64,000 nucleotides of DNA from Lachnospiraceae bacterium (GCA_910575255.1 CAJTEM010000011.1:62001-126000), one strand, 5' to 3'. Positions 53,250-62,557 are shown, numbered from the stretch's first letter. The notes: a model not told the origin generated them from the letters alone. Translations and numbers: made by a program.

Positions 53250-53451
53250 TGTCGGTTAGTTAAGTTTTGCCGAAAGGTACGCCTTGGAAAAAGAGGGGAG
53301 AGGCGCTCCGAAATGGTCTGCTGTTTTTTCCGGTTTCGGGATCAAGAAGTCCTAAAATCCCTGCAAAGTCAAAAACAGCAGACCATTTCGGAGCGCTTCT
53401 CCCCTTTTTTTCCAAGGCTGAGTATTCTTAAAGCTAAACAAAAAATGACAT
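53250..53451 (+). repeat. Long foldback repeat, copy F (shortest core)
   Basis: It runs from TGTCGGTTAGTTAA (53250) to AAAATGACAT. The arms GCCTTGGAAAAAGAGGGGAG (53281 on, about 48 bp) pair with the 3' arm ending 53418 with two G-T mismatches. The inner core is reduced to about 45 bases (CCGGTTTCGGGATCAAGAAG then CCCTGCAAAGTC), so this copy is almost a pure hairpin. Confidence 0.88.
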
Positions 53452-53600
53452 GAGGGCGCTAAATGTCCGGTGGACGTTTGTTCAGCGCCGACCGCAACGG
53501 AGTGAAGAAGCGAAAGCACAAAGTGCGGAGCAATCCGGTATCAGAGGGGCCAAAAGACCTTTTGACCCCAACATCATGACATTGGGTGTTGAACAGTAGC
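53452..53600. repeat. Insert in the flank of copy F, with inverted module, then boundary motif
   Basis: Between TGACAT 53446 and TGACAT 53577 there are about 125 extra bases. The end near 53537-53575 (GGTATCAG, then CAAAAGACCTTTTGACCCC, then AACATC) is the reverse complement of the 37-bp insert at 36155. The boundary, here TTGAACAGTAGC, ends near 53600. No gene is seen between 53232 and 53717. Confidence 0.6.
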
Positions 53601-53639
53601 GAAAATAGCAAAAAAGCAAGAAATATAGTAAGAAAAATG

Positions 53640-53668
53640 TTGAAATTTGGAATCTGCTGTTATATAAT
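53640..53668 (+). promoter_or_regulatory. SigmaA promoter of rpoD
   Basis: TTGAAA (53640-53645), 17 bases, TATAAT (53663-53668), with a start about 45 bases before the chosen GTG. Strong match. Confidence 0.85.
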
Positions 53669-53717
53669 GATTAGTTGATAGGTTTCTATGTTACCCTTAA
53701 GTGAAAGGACGTTACTT

Positions 53718-54848
53718 GTGGAAAAAGACAATTTTTTAGAAAAGCTGAAAAAGCTGGTGGAAGTTGCCAAGACGAAGCATAACGCATTGGATGTGGCAGA
53801 GATCAATGACTTCTTTATGGGAGAGAATCTGACCCCGGACCAGATGGAGCAGATATACAGCTATCTGGAGGAAAGACGGGTGGATGTCATTCCGGTCATT
53901 GATGAAAGTCTGATGGCGGAGGATCCGCTCCTTCTGGACGACGATGACTTTGCCGGAGATGACAGTTTCTTAAAAGAGGCAGAAGAGATTGACCTGGAAG
54001 CCGTGGATCTTTTAGAGGGCATCGGGACTGAGGATCCGGTGCGGATGTATCTGAAGGAGATTGGTACGGTTCCGCTTCTGAGCGCGGATGAGGAACTGGT
54101 TCTGGCCAGGCGGAAGGCAGAGGGTGACGAACATGCCAAGGAGCGGTTGATTGAGGCCAATCTGCGACTGGTGGTCAGCATTGCCAAGAGATATACCGGA
54201 AGAGGTATGAGCTTTCTGGACCTGGTACAGGAGGGCAATCTGGGCCTGATCAAAGGTGTGGAGAAATTTGATTATACAAAAGGATATAAGCTGAGTACAT
54301 ATGCTACTTGGTGGATTCGGCAGTCGGTGACCAGAGCCCTTGCGGATCAGGCACGTACCATCCGTGTACCGGTGCATATGGTAGAGACGATCAACAAGAT
54401 GTCAAAGATGCAGCGGAAACTGACCCTGGAGCTGGGATATGAGCCTTCTGTGATGGAGCTGGCGGATGCGCTTGATATGTCAGAGGAGAAGGTGATGGAG
54501 ATCATGCAGATCGCCAGAGAACCGGCTTCCTTAGAGACACCCATCGGAGAGGAGGATGACTCCAACCTGGGTGATTTTGTGGCGGATAATAATGTAGTGA
54601 CTCCGGAGGGCAATGTGGAGTCTGTGATGTTGAGAGAGCATATTGATGCTTTGCTGGGAGATCTCAAGGAGCGCGAGCGTCAGGTGATTGTGTTGCGCTT
54701 TGGTCTGGAGGATGGTCATCCCCGGACGCTGGAGGAGGTAGGCAAGGAATTCAATGTTACCAGGGAGCGTATCCGCCAGATTGAGGCCAAGGCTTTGCGC
54801 AAGCTGCGCAATCCGGTACGGAGCAAGCGAATCCGGGATTTCCTCTAA
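53718..54848 (+). CDS. rpoD: Primary RNA polymerase sigma factor RpoD/SigA
   Basis: Housekeeping sigma factor of about 376 residues with region 1.1-like N-terminus, 1.2 ([17 protein letters not shown]), 2 ([40 protein letters not shown]), 3 and 4 ([20 protein letters not shown]). GTG 53718 follows AAAGGACGTTACTT; ATG 53688 is an alternative adding ten residues, without a good ribosome site. The usual upstream dnaG is missing; a foldback repeat and a lipid kinase gene lie there instead. queH is downstream. Confidence 0.96.
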   Translation: MEKDNFLEKLKKLVEVAKTKHNALDVAEINDFFMGENLTPDQMEQIYSYLEERRVDVIPVIDESLMAEDPLLLDDDDFAGDDSFLKEAEEIDLEAVDLLEGIGTEDPVRMYLKEIGTVPLLSADEELVLARRKAEGDEHAKERLIEANLRLVVSIAKRYTGRGMSFLDLVQEGNLGLIKGVEKFDYTKGYKLSTYATWWIRQSVTRALADQARTIRVPVHMVETINKMSKMQRKLTLELGYEPSVMELADALDMSEEKVMEIMQIAREPASLETPIGEEDDSNLGDFVADNNVVTPEGNVESVMLREHIDALLGDLKERERQVIVLRFGLEDGHPRTLEEVGKEFNVTRERIRQIEAKALRKLRNPVRSKRIRDFL

Positions 54849-54871
54849 AGAGCTTTTGGGGAAGGGTGGAT

Positions 54872-55516
54872 ATGAATCGCAGGAATTACCAAAAAGAATT
54901 GGAAGCAATCCTGAAACAGAATGAGGACAGGAGCCGGGTACCCCGGCTCTTTCTGCATAGCTGCTGCGCCCCCTGCAGCAGTTATGTGCTGGAATATCTG
55001 TCTCAATATTTTGAAATTACAGTTTTTTATTACAATCCCAACATTGCGCCGGAAGAAGAGTACTGGAAACGGGCGGAGGAGCAACAGCGGCTGACCAGGC
55101 AATTGCCGGCCCGATACCCGATTCATATGGTAACCGGTCCCTATGAGCCGGAGCGCTTTTATGAGCTGGCAAAAGGGCTGGAGCAGGAGCCGGAGGGTGG
55201 GATGCGCTGTAAATTATGCTATCATTTGCGCCTGGAAGAGGCGGCGAGGCTGGCAGCAGAAGGCGGTTATGACTATTTTGCCACCACCTTGTCGATCAGC
55301 CCGCTTAAGAATGCGGAATGGCTGAACGAGATCGGAGAGGAGCTGGAGAGACGTTATCCGGTGAAGCATCTGCCCTCGGACTTCAAGAAAAAGAACGGCT
55401 ACCGGCGCTCGGTGGAGCTGTCAGCCGAATACGGACTCTATCGGCAGGATTATTGCGGCTGTATCTTTTCCAGGGCGGAGAAGCTTGTGAAAAATGCCGG
55501 GAATTCTGTCTTTTAA
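54872..55516 (+). CDS. queH: Epoxyqueuosine reductase QueH
   Basis: Last step of queuosine synthesis in organisms lacking QueG. The 214-residue protein has paired Cys motifs typical for QueH: LHSCCAPCSSYVLEYL, GGMRCKLCYHLRL and YCGCIFS (metal and cluster ligands). ATG 54872 is chosen (GTG 54866 is in frame just upstream). It follows rpoD by 23 bases. Confidence 0.92.
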   Translation: MNRRNYQKELEAILKQNEDRSRVPRLFLHSCCAPCSSYVLEYLSQYFEITVFYYNPNIAPEEEYWKRAEEQQRLTRQLPARYPIHMVTGPYEPERFYELAKGLEQEPEGGMRCKLCYHLRLEEAARLAAEGGYDYFATTLSISPLKNAEWLNEIGEELERRYPVKHLPSDFKKKNGYRRSVELSAEYGLYRQDYCGCIFSRAEKLVKNAGNSVF

Positions 55517-55517
55517 C

Positions 55518-55546
55518 TTGACACCTACCGCGATTTGTAATAAAAT
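55518..55546 (+). promoter_or_regulatory. SigmaA promoter of the HPr gene
   Basis: TTGACA (55518-55523), 17 bases, TAAAAT (55541-55546). A 7-bp stem-loop TTCGTAC/GTGCGAA at about 55559-55578 lies in the leader, 40 bases before the ATG. Confidence 0.85.
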
Positions 55547-55618
55547 TTTAATGAGAGGTTCGTACTGAAAAGTGCGAATTTGAGGGATTATAAATCAATT
55601 AAAAAGGAGAAATGTGCC

Positions 55619-55885
55619 ATGCTTAGTAAGACTTTAACCATTGTTAATCCATCCGGACTGCACTTAAGACCTGCGGGTGTTTTGTCTCAGACCGCAATGA
55701 AGTTTAAATGTGACGTATTGATCGAGTGCGGCGAGAAGAGGATCATTGCCAAGAGCGTGCTGAACGTGATGGCTGCCGGGATCAAGTCCGGTACCGAGAT
55801 TAATTTGATCTGTGACGGTGAGGATGAGGCAGCTGCTATGGAGACTCTGAGCCAGGCGATTGAGAGCGGGCTGGGTGAGCTGTAA
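55619..55885 (+). CDS. ptsH: HPr family phosphocarrier protein
   Basis: Phosphocarrier of the PTS or a regulator of carbon use. The 88-residue protein has the phospho-His motif GLHLRPAGVLSQTA and the regulatory Ser in AKSVLNVMAAGIKSG. ATG 55619 is chosen because AAAAGGAGAAATGTGCC precedes it. A typical catabolite HPr would have KSIMGVM; here LNVM replaces it, so it may be a paralogue rather than the main PTS HPr. It stands alone, without ptsI. Confidence 0.87.
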   Translation: MLSKTLTIVNPSGLHLRPAGVLSQTAMKFKCDVLIECGEKRIIAKSVLNVMAAGIKSGTEINLICDGEDEAAAMETLSQAIESGLGEL

Positions 55886-56004
55886 TATCAGACAGCAGAA
55901 GATTCTAAACGCCAGACAGTATGAGTTCCGCGGGCAATGAGCCGGGCGCCGTGTTCACACGGGCATTTGGCGAATGCAGCGGGGATGTTGGCGAAAAGAC
56001 AGAT

Positions 56005-56046
56005 ACACGCGCATGGAAGGCGGAAGCCTTGATGCGCGTGTTTTTG
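56005..56046 (+). terminator. Rho-independent terminator after the HPr gene
   Basis: ACACGCGCAT (56005-56014) and ATGCGCGTGT (56032-56041) form a perfect 10-bp stem around an inner hairpin (AGGCGGAAGCCT), followed by TTTTTG. It also serves as the boundary to the convergent galactosidase gene. Confidence 0.9.
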
Positions 56047-56058
56047 TGAAAAGATTTG

Positions 56059-58263
56059 TCAGGAAGCCTTTCTGGCAAATTCAAACCGTATTGCCTGATA
56101 ATCCGCCTCGGATACCGGCAGGGGAATTCCGGCATACATCAATACAGCTCCTGTGTACATCTGCCCGCTGTGTTTTTCTTCATACAGTGCTTCCGGATCC
56201 AGCCCCCTTAAACGGATCAGGGTGATTGGCGGATTGGCGTATTTTCTTAAAACGACTCCCAGCACCAGCGCCTGTTCCTGATTCCTGGATACAAAGGCCC
56301 AGACGACCGCATTATTCTCATCCTGCGGAGCAGTGAGGCGATAGTAATCCCCGGATTGAATCAGGGGCTCCAATGCTTTGAAGTCTGCGATCTGAGCAGT
56401 GGCAATGGTCTTTTCCTCTTCTGTCATATGCTCCAAATCCAGCTCATAGCCAAAAGTACCGGACATGGCGACAGCTGCCCGGGTATCCATGGGAGTGGTA
56501 CGTCCGGTCTGATGGTTGGGACAGACACTGATGTGGGCGCCCATGGCGCTGACCGGATAAATAAATGAGGTGCCATACTGAATCTCCAGCCGGTCAATGG
56601 CATCGGTGTTGTCGCTGCACCAGATCTGAGGAGAATAGTAGAGCATACCGGCGTCAAAACGCCCGCCGCCGCCGGCACAGGTCTCAAAAAGAAGATCCGG
56701 ATAGCGGCTTACCAGCTGTTCCATCATGTCATAGACTCCCAGGATGTGTCGGTGCAGGACTTCACCCTGGCGGTCGTCAGGAAGGCTTAAGGAGTAGACA
56801 TTGCTGACAGCCCGGTTGACATCCCATTTTACATATTCAGCATGGCAGGCGTCCAGTACCTGGAAGATCTGGTTCATCACATAGTCCCGTACTTCCTTTC
56901 GCGATATATCCAGATTCAGCTGGCCGCGGCTGGTCATGGGATCACGCCCTGGCACCTTCAGGCACCAGTCCGGATGGGAGCGATAAAGGTCGCTGTCTTC
57001 TGAGATCATCTCAGGCTCAATCCAGATTCCGAATTTCATGTCAAGATCATGGATTTTCTTTACCAGGGCAGGAAGGCCGCCGTGAATCTTTTTCTCATTC
57101 ACATACCAGTCTCCCAGACCGGAAATGTCGTCGTCTCTTTTGCCGAACCAGCCGTCGTCCAGGACAAACATTTCGATCCCGATCTCTCTGGCGGCTTTGG
57201 CGATCCCATAGAGCTTTTTCTCATCAAACTGAAAATAGGTGGCTTCCCAGTTGTTGACAAGAACCGGCCGATGGCGGTTTACGTAGCTGCTGCGGATCAG
57301 ATGTCTGCGGAAGGCGTCATGGAAGTGGTGAGAGATCTGTTCCAGCCCTTTGCCGGACCAGGTCATCACTGCTTCCGGCGCAATGAAGCTTTCTCCCGGA
57401 TTTAACCGGAAGGAGAAGTTGCTGTGATGGATGCCCACAATCAGACGTGTCTGTTCCGTCTGATCCAGTTCTACCTGACATTGGAAATTACCGCTGTATA
57501 CAAAGGCAACGCCATAGCAGTCTCCGTAATCCTCAGTGGCATTGCGGTCGCAGAGAATGACCGCAGGATTGTGGTGGTGGCTGGACATGCCTCGCTTGCT
57601 CTCAATGGTCTGGATGCCATGGAAGACCGGGCGGCGTTCGATCTGCCGCTCCATGTTGTGCCGTCCGTAAAAATGAATCAGGTCCAGGGAACGTTTGGGA
57701 AAGTCCAGCTCTAAGGACATGGCCTTTTTCAGGGCAATCCGGGAGGAACCGGTATTGGAGATTACCACGGCCCGGGTAATTACGTCGCATTCCGGAAAGA
57801 CCCCGTAGAGCAGCTTTACCTCCACGCCGCCGGGAGCATCGGTCAGGATGATCTCCAGAGTGGCCGCTTCCTCTTCATTCCTGGCAAAGAGGGCGGGAAG
57901 CCCGGGCAGGCTGTATTTGCCTGGCAGGATCCGGTGGGAGAGGTATTTCAGCTGCAGGCAGTTGCTGCCGTCTGTATGGCGGATCTCGATGCCCTGGATG
58001 CGGTAGTCTCCGTTTCCTTCTGCCGTATATTCCTGGGGGAGCACATCCAGGGAGAAGCGGCGGTCATCCTCTGCCTCATAAGGATTGCCGGAAAAGCCGC
58101 GGTCCAAATTTACAATCCGGTGAACAATTTCGGCTTCTCCCAGGTTAGCGCCGTAATAGAGATGAACCAGGGTATTGTAGCGCTCGATCTGCATTTGGTA
58201 CATAGAGGAGCGAGTGCTGAGGGTAAATACTTTGGTCTTTGGATTATATTTGATTGGTATCAT
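56059..58263 (-). CDS. Alpha-galactosidase, glycoside hydrolase family 36
   Basis: Hydrolyses alpha-galactosides such as melibiose and raffinose. The 734-residue protein has an N-terminal beta-sandwich, a barrel with the GH36/clan D nucleophile Asp in YVKWDVNRAVS and the acid/base Asp in WCSDNTDAIDRL, plus FETCAGGGGRFDAGML, and a C-terminal beta domain. It has no signal peptide, so cytoplasmic. ATG 58263 is chosen: GGAGGACTCAACT precedes it, whereas the ATG at 58278 overlaps that ribosome site. It is last in a minus-strand sugar locus. Confidence 0.94.
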   Translation of the reverse strand: MIPIKYNPKTKVFTLSTRSSMYQMQIERYNTLVHLYYGANLGEAEIVHRIVNLDRGFSGNPYEAEDDRRFSLDVLPQEYTAEGNGDYRIQGIEIRHTDGSNCLQLKYLSHRILPGKYSLPGLPALFARNEEEAATLEIILTDAPGGVEVKLLYGVFPECDVITRAVVISNTGSSRIALKKAMSLELDFPKRSLDLIHFYGRHNMERQIERRPVFHGIQTIESKRGMSSHHHNPAVILCDRNATEDYGDCYGVAFVYSGNFQCQVELDQTEQTRLIVGIHHSNFSFRLNPGESFIAPEAVMTWSGKGLEQISHHFHDAFRRHLIRSSYVNRHRPVLVNNWEATYFQFDEKKLYGIAKAAREIGIEMFVLDDGWFGKRDDDISGLGDWYVNEKKIHGGLPALVKKIHDLDMKFGIWIEPEMISEDSDLYRSHPDWCLKVPGRDPMTSRGQLNLDISRKEVRDYVMNQIFQVLDACHAEYVKWDVNRAVSNVYSLSLPDDRQGEVLHRHILGVYDMMEQLVSRYPDLLFETCAGGGGRFDAGMLYYSPQIWCSDNTDAIDRLEIQYGTSFIYPVSAMGAHISVCPNHQTGRTTPMDTRAAVAMSGTFGYELDLEHMTEEEKTIATAQIADFKALEPLIQSGDYYRLTAPQDENNAVVWAFVSRNQEQALVLGVVLRKYANPPITLIRLRGLDPEALYEEKHSGQMYTGAVLMYAGIPLPVSEADYQAIRFEFARKAS

Positions 58264-58317
58264 AGTTGAGTCCTCCATATTAAGAAGTATTGTAGTCCGG
58301 ATGAAGTATGTTTACTT

Positions 58318-58965
58318 TCAATCATCCCATTTCTCTTCCTTCTCTCCCTCGAAAAAGGGGCGGAAAAGTCTCCATAGAAACCAGGAACCGGCATAGGCAG
58401 TCAGGGAAAATCCGCATACCAGCCATAGAAACAGATAGACCGGGAAAAGCTCTGCGTCTACAAGGGTGAAATACATGGGCAGGCAGGTGATTGCAGCAAT
58501 GGCCACAGCATACAGGGGCTGCCGGAAAATAAAATATATGGCATGGCAGAAAAGTTTTCCGATCTTATTTTCAAAGGCTGCCACTGTGGGAAAGATATAA
58601 AGGACCACAAGAGCCAGAACAATCCCTGCGGCTGCGATCACGCAGGTAAAGACCTGCTTTGCTCCGGCAGGCATGGTGCCCACAGAGATTTTCTCCAGCC
58701 ACAGGAGCAGGGCGGCTGCCATAATCAGGACCCAGATCAGGGTAGACTGGATAAAATTGCTGCGAAAGCTTTTCCAGAAGAATTTCCAGGCGCTGATATC
58801 CTTCTCCTTGTGAAGCTTCAGGGTGCAGTAGTAAAGGGCCGTAGTGGAGGCTCCGATGGTGATGACAGGAATGCTGGATATCATCCATAAAAGATTCAGC
58901 GCGATCAGCTTTCCCAGAAACAGAAAAAACTGGTGCAGGAAGTTGTCCTCATTAAACAGATTCAT
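58318..58965 (-). CDS. DUF624/YesL-like membrane protein
   Basis: A 215-residue membrane protein with about five hydrophobic helices, starting MNLFNEDNFLHQFFLFLGKL and containing SSIPVITIGASTTALYYCTL, the family hallmark of YesL proteins encoded in sugar ABC transporter loci. Function not known. The start at 58965 has AAAGGAGAACCT upstream. It lies 54 bases before the galactosidase start. Confidence 0.87.
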   Translation of the reverse strand: MNLFNEDNFLHQFFLFLGKLIALNLLWMISSIPVITIGASTTALYYCTLKLHKEKDISAWKFFWKSFRSNFIQSTLIWVLIMAAALLLWLEKISVGTMPAGAKQVFTCVIAAAGIVLALVVLYIFPTVAAFENKIGKLFCHAIYFIFRQPLYAVAIAAITCLPMYFTLVDAELFPVYLFLWLVCGFSLTAYAGSWFLWRLFRPFFEGEKEEKWDD

Positions 58966-59022
58966 AGGTTCTCCTTTCGGCCAGGAGGCACGTGACAAGG
59001 GACGGGAAAACACAGAGAGCAG

Positions 59023-59070
59023 AAAAGCCCGCCGCGCCGCAAGGAATATCCTGGGCTTCAGCGGGCTTTC
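59023..59070 (-). terminator. Terminator between the permease gene and DUF624
   Basis: On the minus strand AAAGCCCGC...GCGGGCTTT (9 bp) with a longer imperfect inner stem, then TTTT-type residues. It separates the ABC transporter genes from the YesL and galactosidase genes, which could then be partly expressed by read-through or from their own promoter. Confidence 0.7.
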
Positions 59071-59157
59071 TTGTCCTACCTGGTTTATCTTATAGAACAA
59101 TAACAGATGCGCAGCATTGTGTGCGTCTGTGTGAAACAGTAACGATTCAGCCTTCTT

Positions 59158-59982
59158 TTACAGCTTACCGCCGGAGGTTGCGATACCTTCTACGAACTGC
59201 TTCTGGAAGATCAGATACAGAACGATCATCGGGATACAAGCCAGCAGAGAGGCTGCCATCAGCTGCGGATAGTTGTTGGTGTACTGACCCTGCATCTTAG
59301 CCAGAGCAGCTGACAGCGGCATTACGTCACGGTTACAGATCAGAGGCCACATCAGATCCTTGTAGGCAAACACTGCAGTGAAGATACCCAGCGCCACCAT
59401 GGATGACTGAGTCAGGGGAGCCATGATCCACAGGAAGGTCTGGCCGATATTACAGCCGTCCAGGCGGGCAGCTTCTTCCAGATCTCTGGGAAGTCCCATG
59501 TAAGCCTGGCGCAGCAGGAAGGTACCGAAAGCAGTAACCAGACCCGGGAATACCAGGGCGAAGATGGTGTTTAACTGTCCCATCTTGCTGACCATCAGAT
59601 ACTGGGGAATAATGTAAATCTGCCCCGGCACCATCATCTGAAACAGGATCAGGGAAAACATGAAATTCTTGCCTTTGAACTCAAGTCTGGCAAAGGCATA
59701 TCCGGCAAGGGTAGCGGTCAGAACCGCGGCGATGACACGGCCTGCGATCAGCAGCAGGGTGTTTAAATACAGGATCGGGAAATTCATGTTGTTGATTACT
59801 GTGGTAAAGTTCTCCGCCCGCCATACGCTCGGGAAAATGACGAAAGGATTGACTGATGTAGCTTCTGTCATTGATTTAAATGCAGTCAGGGCCATCCAGA
59901 CAAACGGGACCAGCATGGTAATGGATACCAGAATCAGGATGAAATGAATGAGAGCTGACATAAGTTTTGCTTTTTGTTCCAT
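59158..59982 (-). CDS. Carbohydrate ABC transporter permease (MalG/CUT1 type)
   Basis: A 274-residue membrane protein with about six membrane segments and the EAA loop EEAARLDGCNIGQTFLWIM, the contact to the ATPase. With the binding protein and the other permease it forms a CUT1 sugar importer. No ATPase gene is in the window, so a shared MsmK-type ATPase elsewhere is likely. The substrate is presumably an alpha-galactoside given the nearby galactosidase; this is inference. Confidence 0.93.
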   Translation of the reverse strand: MEQKAKLMSALIHFILILVSITMLVPFVWMALTAFKSMTEATSVNPFVIFPSVWRAENFTTVINNMNFPILYLNTLLLIAGRVIAAVLTATLAGYAFARLEFKGKNFMFSLILFQMMVPGQIYIIPQYLMVSKMGQLNTIFALVFPGLVTAFGTFLLRQAYMGLPRDLEEAARLDGCNIGQTFLWIMAPLTQSSMVALGIFTAVFAYKDLMWPLICNRDVMPLSAALAKMQGQYTNNYPQLMAASLLACIPMIVLYLIFQKQFVEGIATSGGKL

Positions 59983-60003
59983 AACAGATTCCTCCTTCTA
60001 ATC

Positions 60004-60897
60004 CTAATTATAGTAAACCCATTTTTTCTGGGCGATCATCTGGAATACGGTAATAACCATGATGATGGCAATCAACAGTACAACGATGGTGGAACCATAC
60101 CCTTTGTTGTTCTCCACAAAAGAGTTCTGATAGAACAGGTATACGATGGACTGGGTCTTATAAAGAGCAGGATTGTTCTTATCCATTACCATGAAGATCA
60201 GGTCAAATACCTGCAGTCCGCCGATGATTCTTGTGATACTCACGAAGAAGATGGTCGGGGAAAGCAGCGGGACGGTAATGTTGAAGAACTGCTCGATCCC
60301 GTTGGCGCCGTCAATGTCAGCGGCTTCATAATAGTCCCGGGGGATCTCCTGAAGTCCGGCCAGAAACAGTACCATGTTGTAACCAATGATAGACCAGATA
60401 CCGATCACAGCGATACTGAAAACAGCGATCCTCGGATCCGAAATCCACTGGATGTCGGCATGGAAGACATGGTTTAAGAGACCGAATTCGGTGTTGAACA
60501 GCCATCTCCATACCATAGCTACTGCAGCAGGAGCTGCTACCATGGGCAGGAAGAAGATGGTACGATAGGTGGAGACGCCTTTCATTTTCCGGTTCAGCAG
60601 AACTGCCAGCACCAGGGAAAGCGCGATGGAGAACGGCACTTCCACAATGGCGTATTTGAAGGTGTTCAGTACGGACTGCCATACCTCGGCGTCGCCAAAC
60701 AGACGGATGTAGTTCTCTGCGCCGATGAAGATGTTGCCTCTGCCGAAGTCACCGGTCTTGAAAAAGCTCTGCCAGATGGTCTGAAAAATCGGGATAATGT
60801 TTAAAATAATCAGTCCGATCATGGTGGGAAGGATAAAGAGCCATCCCCACATAAATTCATTGCGCTCCCGGCTGGTTCCTTTTTTAATAGTGCTCAC
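60004..60897 (-). CDS. Carbohydrate ABC transporter permease (MalF type)
   Basis: A 297-residue membrane protein with about six membrane helices and EAA-loop DYYEAADIDGANGIEQFFNI. It is the partner of the downstream MalG-type permease (21-base gap). An IR hairpin precedes it after the binding-protein gene. Confidence 0.93.
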   Translation of the reverse strand: MSTIKKGTSRERNEFMWGWLFILPTMIGLIILNIIPIFQTIWQSFFKTGDFGRGNIFIGAENYIRLFGDAEVWQSVLNTFKYAIVEVPFSIALSLVLAVLLNRKMKGVSTYRTIFFLPMVAAPAAVAMVWRWLFNTEFGLLNHVFHADIQWISDPRIAVFSIAVIGIWSIIGYNMVLFLAGLQEIPRDYYEAADIDGANGIEQFFNITVPLLSPTIFFVSITRIIGGLQVFDLIFMVMDKNNPALYKTQSIVYLFYQNSFVENNKGYGSTIVVLLIAIIMVITVFQMIAQKKWVYYN

Positions 60898-60935
60898 AAG
60901 CTCACCCCTTCTTTGATTTTGCTTTGCCGCCGGCG

Positions 60936-60971
60936 GGGCAGACTGCCTGGAAGTTTCCAGCAGTCTGTCCC
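60936..60971 (-). promoter_or_regulatory. Intercistronic hairpin between binding-protein and permease genes
   Basis: GGGGCAGACTGCCTGGAA-type inverted repeat: GGGACAGACTGC on the minus strand is mirrored by GCAGTCTGCCCC, with an inner GGAA/TTCC stem. There is no T-run. In sugar ABC operons such hairpins raise the amount of binding-protein mRNA relative to permease mRNA; here that is inference. Confidence 0.6.
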
Positions 60972-61004
60972 GGGCCGGGCGGGAATTGTACTATAGGCTA
61001 GGTT

Positions 61005-62315
61005 TTAATTTTCCTCTGCAATCTTTTCGTTCATGATCTGTGTGATGTTGGCGCAGGCGGTAGCCATATCCTCCTCGCCGTTCCAGGGCTTTTTCAGTTC
61101 CTCAACCATCGGATTCCACCAGGCCAGGGTAGACTTGGTAGCGGGACGGAACACCACATCATCCATGGCATCCAGATAGGGCTGTAAGTTGAACAGGTCG
61201 GTGTTGCTGACCCACTGATCGGAAACGCCCTCGTAAGCGGCCATGGTCACGCCGAGTTCCGCCTGCTTCTGCTGCATATCCTTGGAAGCAAACCACTCGA
61301 TCAGCTTGTAAGCGCCTTCCGGGTTCTTGGTGCCTGCGGAGGCGGACCAGCCAAGTCCGTTGTACAGGGAAATGCTTCTGCCGGTCTCCGGATCCTTGGG
61401 CAGTCTTGCCACGTCTGCATGTGCGGCAATGTACTCGTTGTCCTTGAAGGCGGCTACCATCCAGGAACCCTGGCTGATCATGGCAATCTTGCCGGAGCCG
61501 AACAGTACGTCCGTACCGGTCTCTGACATGGTGGATGCCGGAGGCATGGTTTCTTTTACCAGCTTGTCAAAGAACTCCATGGCGGCAACGGTCTTGGGAT
61601 CGTCAAAACCGGACTTGCCTTCTTCGTTCAGCACGCAGCCTCCCAGGGTGTATACGGTGTTCATCCAGGTATCCTGTTCATTGGAAGGATTGGCGCAGAA
61701 ACCGTATTGGCTGCCGTCGTCCTTGGTGAGCTGTTTTGCAATATCATAGAACTCATCCCAGGTCCAGCTTCCGTCCGGATAGGGGATGCCGGCTGCGTCG
61801 AACATATCCTTATTGTACCAGATCGCCACGGTATCTATGTCCTTGGGAAGGGCGTAGATCCTGCCGTCATAGGTGTACATGTTCTTCAGATCCTCCGGGA
61901 ACTTATCCAGCTCCAGGGTTTCGCTGGCATTGACCTTGTCTGTGATATCCAGCAGGATGCCGTTGGACATATATCTCACGGCTTCGTTGGAGTGCATCCA
62001 GAAAACGTCAGGCATATCGCCGCCGGAAGCGCCTGCTTCCAGAAGGGTCCAGTAGCTGTTCCACTCAATGACCTGGAGCTGAGTCTCAATACCGGTGGCA
62101 GCAGTGAAATCATTGAGGATTTCCTGGAGCCCGGGCTGCTGTCCGTTGTCCCAGATGGCTACGGTCAGCTTGCCGCCGGCATCACCGCCGCCCCCCCCAT
62201 TGCCGCCGGCGCTGTCTCCGCCGCCACCGCCTGCGCTGCCGCCGCAGCCGGCCAGGGTGGTTGTTGCCAGGGCCGCACAAAGGCCCAGTGCCAGAAATTT
62301 GTTGTGTCTTTTCAT
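61005..62315 (-). CDS. Extracellular solute-binding lipoprotein (sugar ABC)
   Basis: A 436-residue secreted lipoprotein with signal peptide and lipobox (TTTLAGCGG, Cys about residue 24), a Gly/Ser-rich linker (about 25-47) and the family 1 binding domain. Segments TVAIWYNKDMFDAAGIPYPD and SWTWDEFYDIAKQLTKDDGS are typical for CUT1 sugar receptors. It is first in the minus-strand operon. The promoter at 62363 is about 50 bases upstream. Confidence 0.94.
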   Translation of the reverse strand: MKRHNKFLALGLCAALATTTLAGCGGSAGGGGGDSAGGNGGGGGDAGGKLTVAIWDNGQQPGLQEILNDFTAATGIETQLQVIEWNSYWTLLEAGASGGDMPDVFWMHSNEAVRYMSNGILLDITDKVNASETLELDKFPEDLKNMYTYDGRIYALPKDIDTVAIWYNKDMFDAAGIPYPDGSWTWDEFYDIAKQLTKDDGSQYGFCANPSNEQDTWMNTVYTLGGCVLNEEGKSGFDDPKTVAAMEFFDKLVKETMPPASTMSETGTDVLFGSGKIAMISQGSWMVAAFKDNEYIAAHADVARLPKDPETGRSISLYNGLGWSASAGTKNPEGAYKLIEWFASKDMQQKQAELGVTMAAYEGVSDQWVSNTDLFNLQPYLDAMDDVVFRPATKSTLAWWNPMVEELKKPWNGEEDMATACANITQIMNEKIAEEN

Positions 62316-62362
62316 GGTAATTACCTCCCGTGTTCGTCATATTGACTTAATTTCTTGAAAAT

Positions 62363-62406
62363 ATTATAGAAAAAGAGGACAATATTGTCTATGGATAACT
62401 GACAAT
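62363..62406 (-). promoter_or_regulatory. Promoter and operator of the sugar ABC operon
   Basis: On the minus strand TAGACA (62386-62391), 17 bases, TATAAT (62363-62368). The perfect 12-bp palindrome GACAATATTGTC (62378-62389) overlaps the -35, and a second GACAAT half-site lies at 62401-62406 (23 bases away). Probable binding site of the AraC-type regulator encoded next door. Confidence 0.75.
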
Positions 62407-62445
62407 AAAAGTTGAAAGTTTAACATGGAAAAATAAACAAGGATA

Positions 62446-62474
62446 TGGAAAAATGAATCAGTATGGTGTATAAT
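62446..62474 (+). promoter_or_regulatory. Candidate promoter of the first AraC-type regulator
   Basis: TGGAAA (62446-62451), 17 bases, TATAAT (62469-62474). The -35 fits moderately. It is divergent from the sugar operon promoter, with the GACAAT sites between. Confidence 0.5.
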
Positions 62475-62557
62475 ATGAATAATTGTAAAATCAGTTTTCC
62501 AGTGTCATAGTCATCGGTGATTGTTAAAACTTGCTAAAAACTGGAGGAAACAATTTT

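Noticed and set aside
55750-55800. HPr thought to lack the regulatory serine
   Set aside because: On closer reading the Ser is present in AKSVLNV; only the following residues differ from the usual sequence.
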